Source: Rhizobium sp. BT04
GTDB lineage: Bacteria; Pseudomonadota; Alphaproteobacteria; Rhizobiales; Rhizobiaceae
Reading direction: 5' to 3'
Length of the DNA stretch: 64,000 bases
NCBI RefSeq assembly: GCF_030053135.1
Contig: NZ_CP125651.1
Location: forward strand, 372,001-436,000
Positions 36,325-44,702 of the stretch are shown one piece after another. Position 1 is the first letter of the stretch. Every line of letters starts with the position of its first letter. Below the pieces are notes generated by a model. The model did no database searches, was not told where the DNA came from, and worked only from the letters and a program-made list of their open reading frames with translations. The translations under genes were made by a program, and so were the position numbers.

Positions 36325-37443
36325 ATGTATTCCTTCAGTATTAAGACGCTCGATGAGCTGAAAGAGTTTCTCTACCGGGCAATGCAGCTCGAACATGCGA
36401 CGATTCCGCCGTATCTGACGGCGCTTTACTCGATCAAGCCCGGCGTCAACCAGGATGCGACCCAGGTTCTGCGCGTGATCGTCGTGGAAGAAATGCTGCA
36501 TCTGACCATTGCGGCCAATGTTCTCAATGCCATCGGCGGCACGCCGGATCTTGTCAGGGCGGACTTCGTCGCCCGCTATCCCGCCGCCCTGCCGGACGGT
36601 GAGACCGATTTCAAGGTCGGCATCCAGGCTTTCGGCCGTGAGGCGCTGGCGACTTTCCTGAAAATCGAGCGGCCGGCCCAGCGCCCTGAACATCTCGTCG
36701 GCAAAGGCCTGATATATCGCAAAACTCCCCCTGATATCACCGTGCTTGCCAGCCATCCGAGCCATGAGGACCTCCATTTCTTCAGTATCGGCGAGTTCTA
36801 CTCGGCCATCGCGGAAGGCATCAAATACCTGGAAGCCGAAGCGCATGGGGCGGGCACAACTATCTTTACCGGCGACAGGTCGCGCCAGATCACCTCGGAA
36901 TATTATTACTCCGGCGGCGGCGAGCTGTTTCCGGTGACCGATCTCAAAAGCGCCTTAGAAGCCATCGATCTCATCATCGAACAGGGCGAGGGCGACGGTG
37001 GCGGTATCTACGACGATGACGACCACGAACTGGCCCATTACTATCGTTTCGAGGAACTGGTCAAAGGCCGCTACTACCAGAAGGGCGACCAGCCCGGCCA
37101 CCCCACAGGTCCTGAGTTGCAGGTCGATTGGGAAGGCGCCTATTCCATAAAAAAGAACCTGAAAGTGGAGGACATACTCGAAGGCTCGGAGCTGCGCGAG
37201 GCGGCTATCGCCTTCAACACGCGCTATGGCGAATTTCTCCAGCTTTTGACACGTGCCTATAACGGCCAGCCGAACCTGCTGCTGGAAGCCGTTCCGATGA
37301 TGTTCGAATTCCGCAACATGATCCTCGAACTCATCCGCAATCCCCTGCCGAAACATCCCGGTAAGAACGGCAGCCCCACTTATGAGATCCCCGGCGCCAT
37401 CAAACAGCCAGCCGCCACCCGGCAGGCGGAGGTGAACGCATGA
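36325..37443 (+). CDS. Ferritin-like protein of the VioB/RebD (iminophenyl-pyruvate dimer synthase) family
   Basis: 372 residues from the ATG at 36325 (GGAG 8 nt upstream). The N-terminal part is a ferritin-like four-helix domain with potential diiron or metal ligands: E23 and H24 in QLEHATIPPYLTALYS, E56 and H59 in VVEEMLHLTIAANVL, and a later ExLH in HEDLHFFSIGEFY. This pattern is shared with the ferritin-like part of VioB and RebD, which couple indolepyruvate imines, and with many uncharacterised proteins. It is encoded between the two subunits of a flavin dehydrogenase and its stop overlaps the small-subunit ATG by 4 nt, which argues for a linked function. No reaction can be assigned. Confidence 0.75.
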   Translation: MYSFSIKTLDELKEFLYRAMQLEHATIPPYLTALYSIKPGVNQDATQVLRVIVVEEMLHLTIAANVLNAIGGTPDLVRADFVARYPAALPDGETDFKVGIQAFGREALATFLKIERPAQRPEHLVGKGLIYRKTPPDITVLASHPSHEDLHFFSIGEFYSAIAEGIKYLEAEAHGAGTTIFTGDRSRQITSEYYYSGGGELFPVTDLKSALEAIDLIIEQGEGDGGGIYDDDDHELAHYYRFEELVKGRYYQKGDQPGHPTGPELQVDWEGAYSIKKNLKVEDILEGSELREAAIAFNTRYGEFLQLLTRAYNGQPNLLLEAVPMMFEFRNMILELIRNPLPKHPGKNGSPTYEIPGAIKQPAATRQAEVNA

Positions 37444-37928
37444 GCAACCGTTTCGAGGCATTTCTGGGTCTTTCCGGGGAATTGACGGCCTTCTCCCATT
37501 TCGATCTTCTGGGAACGGGCCTGGCGGACCGCTATCTCGCCACGCTCGACAAGGTGGTCGGCGGCGAGATCGTCGACGCGCTGCTGGCCGCCTTCTCCGC
37601 CCTGCCACCGGCGGAAGGTGAGGCCCGTATCCAGGCAGTGCGCACGACCATTCTGGGCAATGAATTGCTGGGAGACGTGGCCCGTGCGCTGATCAAGCTC
37701 TGGTATTCCGGCACCTGGTTCGAGCTGTCCTCCGCCTGGACGGAGCGCTTTGGCCCCAGGGCTGCGAATATCACCTTCGTCGTTTCTCCCGATGCCTATG
37801 TCGAGGGTCTGCTCTGGAAGGCGATCGGAGCCCACCCTGCGGGCGCCAAGGGGCCAGGTTTCGGCTCCTGGGCCTTTCCGCCGAAAATTCCGGCTTTTTC
37901 CGGCTCTCCATTCCAAAACCTGACCTGA
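37440..37928 (+). CDS. Sorbitol/glucose dehydrogenase-type small (gamma) subunit
   Basis: 162 residues, resembling the FAD-SLDH small-subunit family that partners GMC dehydrogenases. Landmarks are IKLWYSGTWF in the middle and the C-terminal VSPDAYVEGLLWKAIGAHP followed by GSWAFPP. In characterised complexes this subunit carries a Tat signal and carries the catalytic subunit to the periplasm. Here the N-terminus (MSNRFEAFLGLSGELTAFS) has no twin arginine or hydrophobic stretch, so the complex is probably cytoplasmic. It overlaps the ferritin-like gene by 4 nt. No cytochrome c subunit gene is present nearby. Confidence 0.75.
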   Translation: MSNRFEAFLGLSGELTAFSHFDLLGTGLADRYLATLDKVVGGEIVDALLAAFSALPPAEGEARIQAVRTTILGNELLGDVARALIKLWYSGTWFELSSAWTERFGPRAANITFVVSPDAYVEGLLWKAIGAHPAGAKGPGFGSWAFPPKIPAFSGSPFQNLT

Positions 37929-37967
37929 CGCCACCTCTGTTTGTCTTCAAAGAACTGGATCATTGCC

Positions 37968-38906
37968 ATGACGACACATCTGCATCGACTGACGCCTGCC
38001 AAGGTCTGGCTCGGTGTCATCCCCACGCTCTGGTGGAATGACGATTTCATCAACATCGACATCGGCATTCCCTACGAGCAGGCTCTGAGTGAAATGGCGC
38101 TCGCCGGCTATGTCGGATGCGGCGTCGGCCATAAATATCCGACGGACCCGAAAATATTGCGGCCTGTCCTCGAACTCAGGGGATTGCGGATTTCCGAGCC
38201 CTGGGTGAGCACTTACTTCACCATCAATGCGATGAAGCGTCATACGCTTGATAATGTCGATGCTCAGCTCGACTTCCTCGAAGCCATGGAAGGCGGCAGC
38301 GACGATCCGCGCAGGGCCGATCTGGTCGTCGCCGAATTTGGCGGAGCGGTCAATCCGCTTCCGGTCGCCCTGTTTCCGAATTGCCCCGAATTCTCCGAGG
38401 ATCAGTGGAGACAGCTGATCGACGGCCTGCATGAGGCCGGAGCGAAAGCCAGAGCCCGTAACCGCCGGCTCTGCTACCACCCGCATCTGGGGACCGGGGT
38501 GATGAAGACGGAAGCGATCCACCGGCTCATGGACGAGACGGATCCTCGCCTGGTCAACATGCTTCTCGACACCGCGCATCAGGCGGCTGCCGGTGTCGAT
38601 CCGCTGGCGCTGGCCAGAAAATACGCCCACCGCATCAAGCATGTTCATCTGAAAGACATTCGCGGCGAGGTGGTTGAGAAGATTCACAAAGAAGGATTGT
38701 CCTTCCAGCAAGGGATCGAGGCGGGGATCTTCACCGTCCCGGGTGACGGCTCCATAGGGACCTTTCCGGAAATCCTCGATGCGTTGGCCGAGGCGGATTT
38801 CGCCGGTTGGATCTGCGTCGAGGCAGAGCAGGACCCGGCCAAAGCCAATCCGCTGCAATACGCGAAAATGGGCCGCGAATATCTGCGCAAGCTGCTCGGA
38901 TGGTAG
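37968..38906 (+). CDS. IolE-like sugar isomerase/epimerase TIM barrel
   Basis: 312 residues, xylose-isomerase-like TIM barrel closest by eye to inosose dehydratase IolE. Matches include VWLGVIPTLWWNDD near the start, YEQALSEMALAGYVGCGVGHKYP, RRLCYHPHLGTGVMKTEAI and the metal-site region NMLLDTAHQAAAGVDP, then IKHVHLKDIRGEVV and a C-terminal Glu in WICVEAEQDP. These residues bind a divalent cation in the superfamily. Likely reactions are dehydration or epimerisation of a keto-sugar or keto-inositol, consistent with use of the product of the GMC dehydrogenase. No ribosome site is obvious; the gene begins 39 nt after the small-subunit stop. Confidence 0.85.
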   Translation: MTTHLHRLTPAKVWLGVIPTLWWNDDFINIDIGIPYEQALSEMALAGYVGCGVGHKYPTDPKILRPVLELRGLRISEPWVSTYFTINAMKRHTLDNVDAQLDFLEAMEGGSDDPRRADLVVAEFGGAVNPLPVALFPNCPEFSEDQWRQLIDGLHEAGAKARARNRRLCYHPHLGTGVMKTEAIHRLMDETDPRLVNMLLDTAHQAAAGVDPLALARKYAHRIKHVHLKDIRGEVVEKIHKEGLSFQQGIEAGIFTVPGDGSIGTFPEILDALAEADFAGWICVEAEQDPAKANPLQYAKMGREYLRKLLGW

Positions 38907-39040
38907 CCCGGCGCGGACCGTTTGTTTCAGCCCGATGGCGATGTGAAGGAGGCGGGGAAGGATCTCGCCTCATGACGGTGTCGGGCGAGACATCATCCTG
39001 AACCACGCATGACTGGATAGCGACAGCTGGAGCGATGAAG

Positions 39041-40051
39041 ATGGAAGAGGCACGCAGGCGAGATATATATTTCAGCTTCTTTATGTTTACAGCGGATTTG
39101 AGGCCGAATGACGCGGGCTATACCCAGGTTCTCGTCCGACATCTGAAAGCTCTTACCGAGATCGGCTACACCGGCTTCGATGTGCATATCGCCCCAGGAC
39201 CGGCTGATGTCGGTCATCACGCTGAGGTCGAAAGCTATATCAGCCTCAAGAGGACGTTCGATCGGGCCGGCTTCCGGGATGTGAAGTTCACAACCAATGT
39301 GGGGACCACGCGAACCTTCGATCCGACCTCGCCCTACGAGGAACAGCGCAAGCAGGCTCTGTCCTATCTCAAATCCCGCGTCGACATCACCTCGGTGCTG
39401 GGCGGGGAGAATACGATCATGTCGGGGCCGTTCCTGTACCCCTATGGTATCTTTCCGCTGACGGATGACGGTGAAGGGATCTGGAGCGACGCGCTTCAGG
39501 ATTGGATGAAGCCACGATACGCGGCGGCGGCCTCGATCTTCCGGGAGTTGGCGCAATATTCTGCCGGGAAGAGGGTGAAGCTCGCCATCGAACCCGTCAA
39601 GAATTGGGAAACGCCCGGGCCGACCATGGTCTCGGAAGCGCTGGATTTTCTCGAAAGCGCCGACATTCCGACCTGTGGCGTCACGATCGACACAGCCCAG
39701 GTCGTGATGGAAAGCCAGGGGCCGGCAATCTTCAGGAAAAATGTCGCCCGCGCCGTACAGCAGAACCGGCTGAACTACGTTCACATCTCAGCGCCGGACC
39801 GGGGCGCGGTTAGAGATAGCTGGATTCCCTGGGAGATCATGCTGGACGAAATCGAGCCGGTCTATTCCGGCCCCTATCTCGTCGAAGTCTTCAACGCAAT
39901 TCCACCCTTCGAGAGCTCGATGCGAATGACGCGCAGACGCTTCTGGCGGCCCAGTGAGGACGCGCCGGAGGCAAACGTCGACAGCGCCTACGACGTTGCG
40001 CGCGCGGCCCTGAAGACATTGGAGGAGAAACTTGTGTCCCGCGGCCGTTGA
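39041..40051 (+). CDS. Second sugar isomerase/epimerase-type TIM barrel
   Basis: 336 residues; the ATG at 39041 is 8 nt from GGAG, whereas the one at 39035 is 2 nt from it. The AP-endonuclease-2/xylose-isomerase-like fold shows in FMFTADLRPNDAGY, EIGYTGFDVHIAPG, KLAIEPVKNWETP (metal Glu), CGVTIDTAQVVME (metal Asp) and LNYVHISAPDRGA, with a final Glu in YLVEVFNAI. It is distinct from the IolE-like gene before it, so the pathway has two isomerase or lyase steps. Similar TIM-barrel proteins act on 3-keto-sugars and C-glycosides in other systems, a possible but unproven parallel. Confidence 0.85.
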   Translation: MEEARRRDIYFSFFMFTADLRPNDAGYTQVLVRHLKALTEIGYTGFDVHIAPGPADVGHHAEVESYISLKRTFDRAGFRDVKFTTNVGTTRTFDPTSPYEEQRKQALSYLKSRVDITSVLGGENTIMSGPFLYPYGIFPLTDDGEGIWSDALQDWMKPRYAAAASIFRELAQYSAGKRVKLAIEPVKNWETPGPTMVSEALDFLESADIPTCGVTIDTAQVVMESQGPAIFRKNVARAVQQNRLNYVHISAPDRGAVRDSWIPWEIMLDEIEPVYSGPYLVEVFNAIPPFESSMRMTRRRFWRPSEDAPEANVDSAYDVARAALKTLEEKLVSRGR

Positions 40052-40194
40052 TCTCATCCGTGATGGCGCGTTGGCGCGCAAATGTTGGAAACAACCCAGG
40101 AATGTTGGCCAGGAATGCCGGGGACCTCTCATCTCCGCCGTGCCCGAGTGAACGTCAAACCTCAGCAAACGACCTTTCAATCAGGGAGATACCT

Positions 40195-41019
40195 ATGGTC
40201 ACGCAATTGCCGGATCCCATTAAAATCGTCAGGCGAGCAGGCGATGTCCGCATTCATACTTTCATTTCAGCTTTCACGGCTGACAATATCGCCAATGCAA
40301 CGCACATCATCGAAAGCAGGAACAAGCTTGTTCTCGTCGATGGGCAATTCCTCGTTCCCTATGCGCTGCAATTCAGGGAATATGCCAACAGTATCGGCAA
40401 GAAAATCGACCGGATCTACCTGTCGCACAGGCACCCCGACCATTGGTTCGGGCTGGGAGCCGCATTCGGCGACATTCCGATTTATGCATTGCCGGAAACG
40501 ATAGAGTTCCTGAAGCAGCATGGGGAGGATTCCCTGAATGACCATTGGAAATTGGGCAATCTCGCTCCGAAGAGCCTGATCATTCCCGAAAGAACTGTCC
40601 GCGCCGGCGAGGAAATCATCGACGGAGTCAAATACCTATTTGATGAAGTCGTTGACACGGAGATCGATTTTCTTCTCACCATAGGTCTCCCGGACGTGGG
40701 CGTTTTTATTGCGCAAGACCTAATCTACAGCGGAACGCACCTTTATCTGACGAAATACATGGAGCATTGGATTGGGATTTTGCAGGGTATGCTGCTGTCC
40801 GACTATGACCTGTTCCTTCCCGGTCACGGCTTCCCGGCCGACAAAAACGAGGTTGCCAAAAATATAGAGTATTTGTCCGTCGCCCTGGAGGCCGCCGGCA
40901 ACGGACGCACCAATGATGCTTTCAAGCACTTCCTGCTGGAAAGATTTCCCGAGCGAAAATGCCCCGGCATATTCGACATATACATACCGCGCTTATTCGA
41001 TAACGCGAGCGAGTTCTAG
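40195..41019 (+). CDS. MBL-fold metallo-hydrolase
   Basis: 274 residues from an ATG with GGAG 6 nt upstream. The dinuclear metal motif HxHxDH is intact (LSHRHPDHWFG; H78, H80, D82, H83), followed by a C-terminal motif LPGHGFPAD. No signal peptide. MBL-fold enzymes hydrolyse thioesters, lactones or phosphodiesters or act as oxygenases, so the reaction is open. A lactonase role acting on an oxidised sugar would fit the neighbours. A 102-nt rhizobial repeat begins at its stop codon and separates it from the decarboxylase gene. Confidence 0.85.
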   Translation: MVTQLPDPIKIVRRAGDVRIHTFISAFTADNIANATHIIESRNKLVLVDGQFLVPYALQFREYANSIGKKIDRIYLSHRHPDHWFGLGAAFGDIPIYALPETIEFLKQHGEDSLNDHWKLGNLAPKSLIIPERTVRAGEEIIDGVKYLFDEVVDTEIDFLLTIGLPDVGVFIAQDLIYSGTHLYLTKYMEHWIGILQGMLLSDYDLFLPGHGFPADKNEVAKNIEYLSVALEAAGNGRTNDAFKHFLLERFPERKCPGIFDIYIPRLFDNASEF

Positions 41020-41120
41020 CGCATCGGCCCGAAAATCGGAATCGATTTTCGGAAAGCACGATGCGCAGATTTCAAAGTGTTAGAGCGTCCTTTGTGCGTC
41101 CGAAAGGACGCACGGCGCTC
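41019..41120. repeat. Rhizobial intergenic palindromic repeat
   Basis: Two nested palindromes. GCGCATCG (41019-41026) pairs with CGATGCGC (41059-41066) and encloses a perfect 10-bp stem, CCGAAAATCG with CGATTTTCGG. A second stem, GTGCGTCC (41094-41101) with GGACGCAC (41106-41113), closes on a GAAA loop with outer GAGCG/CGCTC. I recognise this sequence type as a recurrent element in Rhizobium genomes. Its left end overlaps the stop codon of the MBL gene. Confidence 0.8.
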
Positions 41121-41161
41121 TATTACACGTCAATTGTCGTCAACAGGGGAGCCGTTGGAAC

Positions 41162-42817
41162 ATGGGCGACACATACACGGTTGGACAATATCTGGTCGAC
41201 AGACTTCGCGAACTGGGCCTGGGGCACCTGTTTTCCGTAGCGGGCGATTATTCGATCGAATGGGTGAACAGTTATGTCGAGAAAAGCGATATTCAGGTCA
41301 TCGAAGAGGTGAATGAACTGAATGCCGGTTATGCGGCCGACGGCTATGCGCGACTGAAAGGAATCGGTGCGCTGTGCGTCACCTATTCCGCAGGCTCGCT
41401 TTGCGCAACAAATGCGATCGCCGGATCTTACGTCGAGAAGGTGCCGGTCGTTCTGATCAACGGTGCGCCAAGCATCAAGAAGACGCTCACATTCGAACAA
41501 ACCGGCTACAGTTCGCATCACTTCATCAGCGGACGGGAAACCGATCTTCAGGTGTTCGAATACATAACGGCCGCTGCCGTCCGCATCGACAGCCCCCATC
41601 TTGCGCCAATGCTCATAGATTATGCGCTGACGCAGTGCATCACGGAAAGACGTCCGGTCTATATCGAGTTGCTGGAGGATATGGTGGACCTGGAATGCGC
41701 GCGACCGTCGAATGCATTAAAAGCGGCGCCTGTTATATCCGACGAGGACAGTCTCGATCAGTCGATCGCGCAAATCAGCGAAAGATTGCAAAACGCCGCC
41801 AAGCCCCTGATCTGGATCGGTGTCGAGATCGACCGGTTTGGCCTTCACGACCAGGCGGAGCGGCTCATTCGGGACCTTAAAATTCCCTACGTGACCGAGC
41901 TTTTGAGCAAGGCCATCCTATCGGAAGACGATGTACAATTTGCCGGGGTGTTCGATGGCAAATCGTCGTCACCCTATGTCCAGTCTTTGGTCAAAGACTC
42001 CGATTTCGTGTTGGCGCTGGGCGCCTGGTTGACTGATATCAATGATTTAGGCTGGCCTATCGATCTCGATAAAACCGCATTCGCCTCCTGGGATACCGTG
42101 AAATATGGCACGATCTTCAACGCACAGGTTTCGCTGGCGGATCTCGTCAATGGCTTGATTGACAAAAGGCTGACGTGCAAAGCTCAAAGTCTTCCGGCGA
42201 AAACGGCCCGGCAAGCGCCGGTCGTGAATTCCACAGGCGAAATTACCTATCAGGGCTTCTACGATTTCATTCAGCCGCAGATCGACCGAAATACCATCGT
42301 TGGTGCCGATGCGAGTTTGAATTATTTCGGGAGCCTGCTTCTTGAAGTGGGTGCTCGCCGCGGTTTCATCGTACAATCATCCTATTCGGCGATCGGTTAT
42401 ATTGGCCCAGCCGCGACAGGGGTTTCGCTGGCAAAGCGAAATCAACAGAGGCTGATGGTCTTTGCGGGGGATGGCGGGTTTCAGATGACCGCTCAATGCC
42501 TCTCGACACAAACCCGCTTCAATCTCAACCCGATCATCTTCGTGATGGACAACGGCATCTATGGCGTGGAGCAATGGCTTGCCGATGCATCGGTTTTCCA
42601 TGGCGACAAACCGTTCTACAACTCATGCATCCTGCACCGGTGGAATTACAGCAAGTTGGCAGAGGTCTTTGGCTGCCGAGGCTGGAAAGTGGGCACCTAT
42701 GGCGAACTGAGGGAGGCCATAAACGGCGCCAAAGAAAACCTGAACAGTCCGTCCATCATCCAGGTCGTCGTGCCGCAGCGGTCGATCCCCGATAATGCGA
42801 ACTGGAAAGCAAACTAG
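41162..42817 (+). CDS. ThDP-dependent 2-oxo acid decarboxylase (pyruvate/indolepyruvate type)
   Basis: 551 residues, pyruvate decarboxylase/indolepyruvate decarboxylase family. Catalytic residues match: D29 in AGDY, E52 in VNELNAGYAADGYAR, and the H119-H120 pair in TGYSSHHF. The ThDP-Mg motif is FAGDGGFQMT with the conserved Asn in VMDNG and the Glu in IYGVEQWL. It would decarboxylate a 2-oxo acid to an aldehyde without oxidation. The substrate may be a sugar-derived oxo acid or an aromatic one. It is the last gene of the cluster, separated from the MBL gene by a repeat, so independent expression is possible. Confidence 0.9.
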   Translation: MGDTYTVGQYLVDRLRELGLGHLFSVAGDYSIEWVNSYVEKSDIQVIEEVNELNAGYAADGYARLKGIGALCVTYSAGSLCATNAIAGSYVEKVPVVLINGAPSIKKTLTFEQTGYSSHHFISGRETDLQVFEYITAAAVRIDSPHLAPMLIDYALTQCITERRPVYIELLEDMVDLECARPSNALKAAPVISDEDSLDQSIAQISERLQNAAKPLIWIGVEIDRFGLHDQAERLIRDLKIPYVTELLSKAILSEDDVQFAGVFDGKSSSPYVQSLVKDSDFVLALGAWLTDINDLGWPIDLDKTAFASWDTVKYGTIFNAQVSLADLVNGLIDKRLTCKAQSLPAKTARQAPVVNSTGEITYQGFYDFIQPQIDRNTIVGADASLNYFGSLLLEVGARRGFIVQSSYSAIGYIGPAATGVSLAKRNQQRLMVFAGDGGFQMTAQCLSTQTRFNLNPIIFVMDNGIYGVEQWLADASVFHGDKPFYNSCILHRWNYSKLAEVFGCRGWKVGTYGELREAINGAKENLNSPSIIQVVVPQRSIPDNANWKAN

Positions 42818-43531
42818 AATGGCCGATGTCGCAGAAATTCTGCGGCTTCAGTCCTTGTTGGACTGCTACCCCACGCCGTATGTTTAGTATCCAAGCATTG
42901 GATCACGGGGATACTGAACGAATGGTGGAAAGCCCACCAATGCGGCAGTTCGTCGGCGGTGGCGAGCGTGCCGGTAATCTTGCCTGCCGCACGGATCTTG
43001 TCGACGGCGACCGCGACCTTCTCCATCACTGCTTCAGGCCGCGGCTCGCCGAAGGGTGGAGCCGGCGGATAGCCCATATTCTGCGAGAGATCGCCAGGTC
43101 CGATGAAGAAGACGTCGATGCCATCGACCTTCAGCATCTCGTCGAGGTTGTCGATGGCATCCACCGTCTCGATCATCGCCACCACCAGGCGCTTGTCGAA
43201 GTCGGACGGAAGAGCGTAGCGGACGGCATCGACGATGGCGCGCGCCTGTTCGGCCGTATCCACCATCGGAACCATGATCCCGTCGGCGCCCGCATTCAGG
43301 TAGCGGATGATGATCGGGCGCTCGTGCGAATGCGGCCGGGATCGCCGCCCCGTCGGCGGAGCGGACGATCTGCGCCGTCATGCGCACATCCTCGAAGCTC
43401 CAGCTACCGCGTTCGCAGTCGACGAAGACGGCATCGGCGCCGAGTTCCACCAGCCGGGCTGCCAGCCCCGGTAGCGCTCGACATTGCCGTCCGCGCCGCG
43501 GCATATACGTCGAGCCGTTGAATTTATGCAT
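42814..43531 (-). pseudogene. Frameshifted, 5'-eroded HpcH/HpaI-family aldolase
   Basis: A class II aldolase of the HpcH/HpaI family (2-keto-3-deoxy-sugar-acid aldolase type) in two frames. The upstream part reads ARLVELGADAVFVDCERGSW and then RSADGAAIPAAFAR. The rest continues in another frame as ERPIIIRYLNAGADGIMVPM, with the metal Glu in AMIETVDAIDNL and the metal Asp in IGPGDLSQNMGYP. The switch lies near 43324 (one extra base or two missing). The first barrel strand and a proper start are not recognisable. It is the distal member of the minus-strand sugar operon and overlaps the decarboxylase stop by a few bases. A sequencing error could mimic the frameshift but not the missing N-terminus. 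Confidence 0.8.
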
Positions 43532-43744
43532 GCGAACGTCAGCAAGCCCATTACCATGCAGAACATAACCGAGGCCTCAGTCGTTCCATTCGTGCGCTTG
43601 AGGGAGGTCGGGAAACGCCATCGCAAACGACAAGGCGATTCAATGGCGAGCACATGTTAGGCCTCTGAGATCTTACAGCCGCAAAACGGCACAAGACTTC
43701 TAGGACGAATAAGCAGGATCGAGAAGTGCGCTCTCAGCCTGAAA

Positions 43745-44638
43745 TCAGATCCGATAAAAGCGCGCAGCATTGTCGTGAAAGATCGCGCGGCGCTCGCCTT
43801 CCGTATAATTCCGTGTGATTTCCTTGAACGCATTCCAGATCCTGTCATAACTTGAAAACAGCTTGTCGACCGGAAAGTTTGACGCGAACATGCATCGATC
43901 TGCTCCGAACAAAGTGATCGCCTCCTCCACATAGGGTCGGATCGACTCGGTCGTCCAGATCCAGTCCCCCATCCCGAGGCCAGAGATCTTGCATGCGATG
44001 TTCGGCGCCTGAGACAACGCCCTCATCCCCTTCCGCCAGCCCTCGAAGTGATCAGGTCCGTCTACCTGCATGCCTGTGTGATTGAGGATGATCTGAACAT
44101 CGGGAAAGTCGCGGGCAAGTTCGAGGAACTCCTCCATCTGCCAATAGTAAAGCTGCAGGTCGAAGCTCAGTTCCCGCCGTGCCAGTTCCTTGAACCCCCG
44201 CCGCCATTCCGGGGTGCGGCTTACTTCCGGCTCGGTCAAATAGGTCTTGGCGGGATCGTCATGGAAGTTCATCGACTGTCGAATGCCTCGGAAATTGGCA
44301 AACTGCATGTGCTCGTCGAGCAGCGCGCCAACGTCGGGCTTGCGCAGGTCCGCATATCCGACAATGCCATGGGGAAAGCCGTGTTGGTCCGCAACGCCCT
44401 GAAGCCAGCGCGTTTCGCCGGCGGGATCCCTGGGGTCGTAGCCGACGTCGAGATGCACCGCTTTTGCGAGATTCTGGTTCTTGGCGTCGGCGAGATAGTC
44501 GCCGATCAGATAAGTCTGGTTGATTGCCGTATAGTCGCCAAAGGCCGAGGGCTTCACACCATCGGACAGCCATGGATAGTAGTTGTTTTTCAGGTCCCAC
44601 AGATGGAAGTGGGGATCGATGATGGGAAGGCCGTCCAT
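43745..44638 (-). CDS. Amidohydrolase-family lactonase-like enzyme (COG3618 type)
   Basis: 297 residues from the ATG at 44638. The metal motif HxH is in IIDPHFHLWDL. ILNHTGMQVDG supplies the middle His and MFASNFPVDKL the late strand, a pattern shared with L-fuconolactonases, L-rhamnono-lactonases and 2-pyrone-4,6-dicarboxylate hydrolases. A sugar-lactone substrate fits the adjacent sugar binding protein, SDR dehydrogenase and aldolase remnant, giving a non-phosphorylative sugar-acid route. It is separated from the binding-protein gene by 64 nt that contain a 14-bp hairpin. Confidence 0.85.
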   Translation of the reverse strand: MDGLPIIDPHFHLWDLKNNYYPWLSDGVKPSAFGDYTAINQTYLIGDYLADAKNQNLAKAVHLDVGYDPRDPAGETRWLQGVADQHGFPHGIVGYADLRKPDVGALLDEHMQFANFRGIRQSMNFHDDPAKTYLTEPEVSRTPEWRRGFKELARRELSFDLQLYYWQMEEFLELARDFPDVQIILNHTGMQVDGPDHFEGWRKGMRALSQAPNIACKISGLGMGDWIWTTESIRPYVEEAITLFGADRCMFASNFPVDKLFSSYDRIWNAFKEITRNYTEGERRAIFHDNAARFYRI

Positions 44639-44669
44639 TTGTTCGTTTCCATGGTCGTTGGAGATTGGC

Positions 44670-44699
44670 GATGGAGTGCCGCCGAGGCGGCACTCCATC
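44670..44699 (-). terminator. Perfect 14-bp hairpin between binding-protein and lactonase genes
   Basis: GATGGAGTGCCGCC (44670-44683) pairs perfectly with GGCGGCACTCCATC (44686-44699), leaving two bases between. It starts 3 nt after the binding-protein stop on the minus strand. Without a T-run it is best read as an mRNA stabiliser or partial terminator raising binding-protein transcript over the distal genes. Confidence 0.7.
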
Positions 44700-44702
44700 T
44701 GA

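Noticed and set aside
43378..43653. Separate gene upstream of the aldolase remnant
   Set aside because: The frame has no family features and overlaps the recognisable aldolase sequence.
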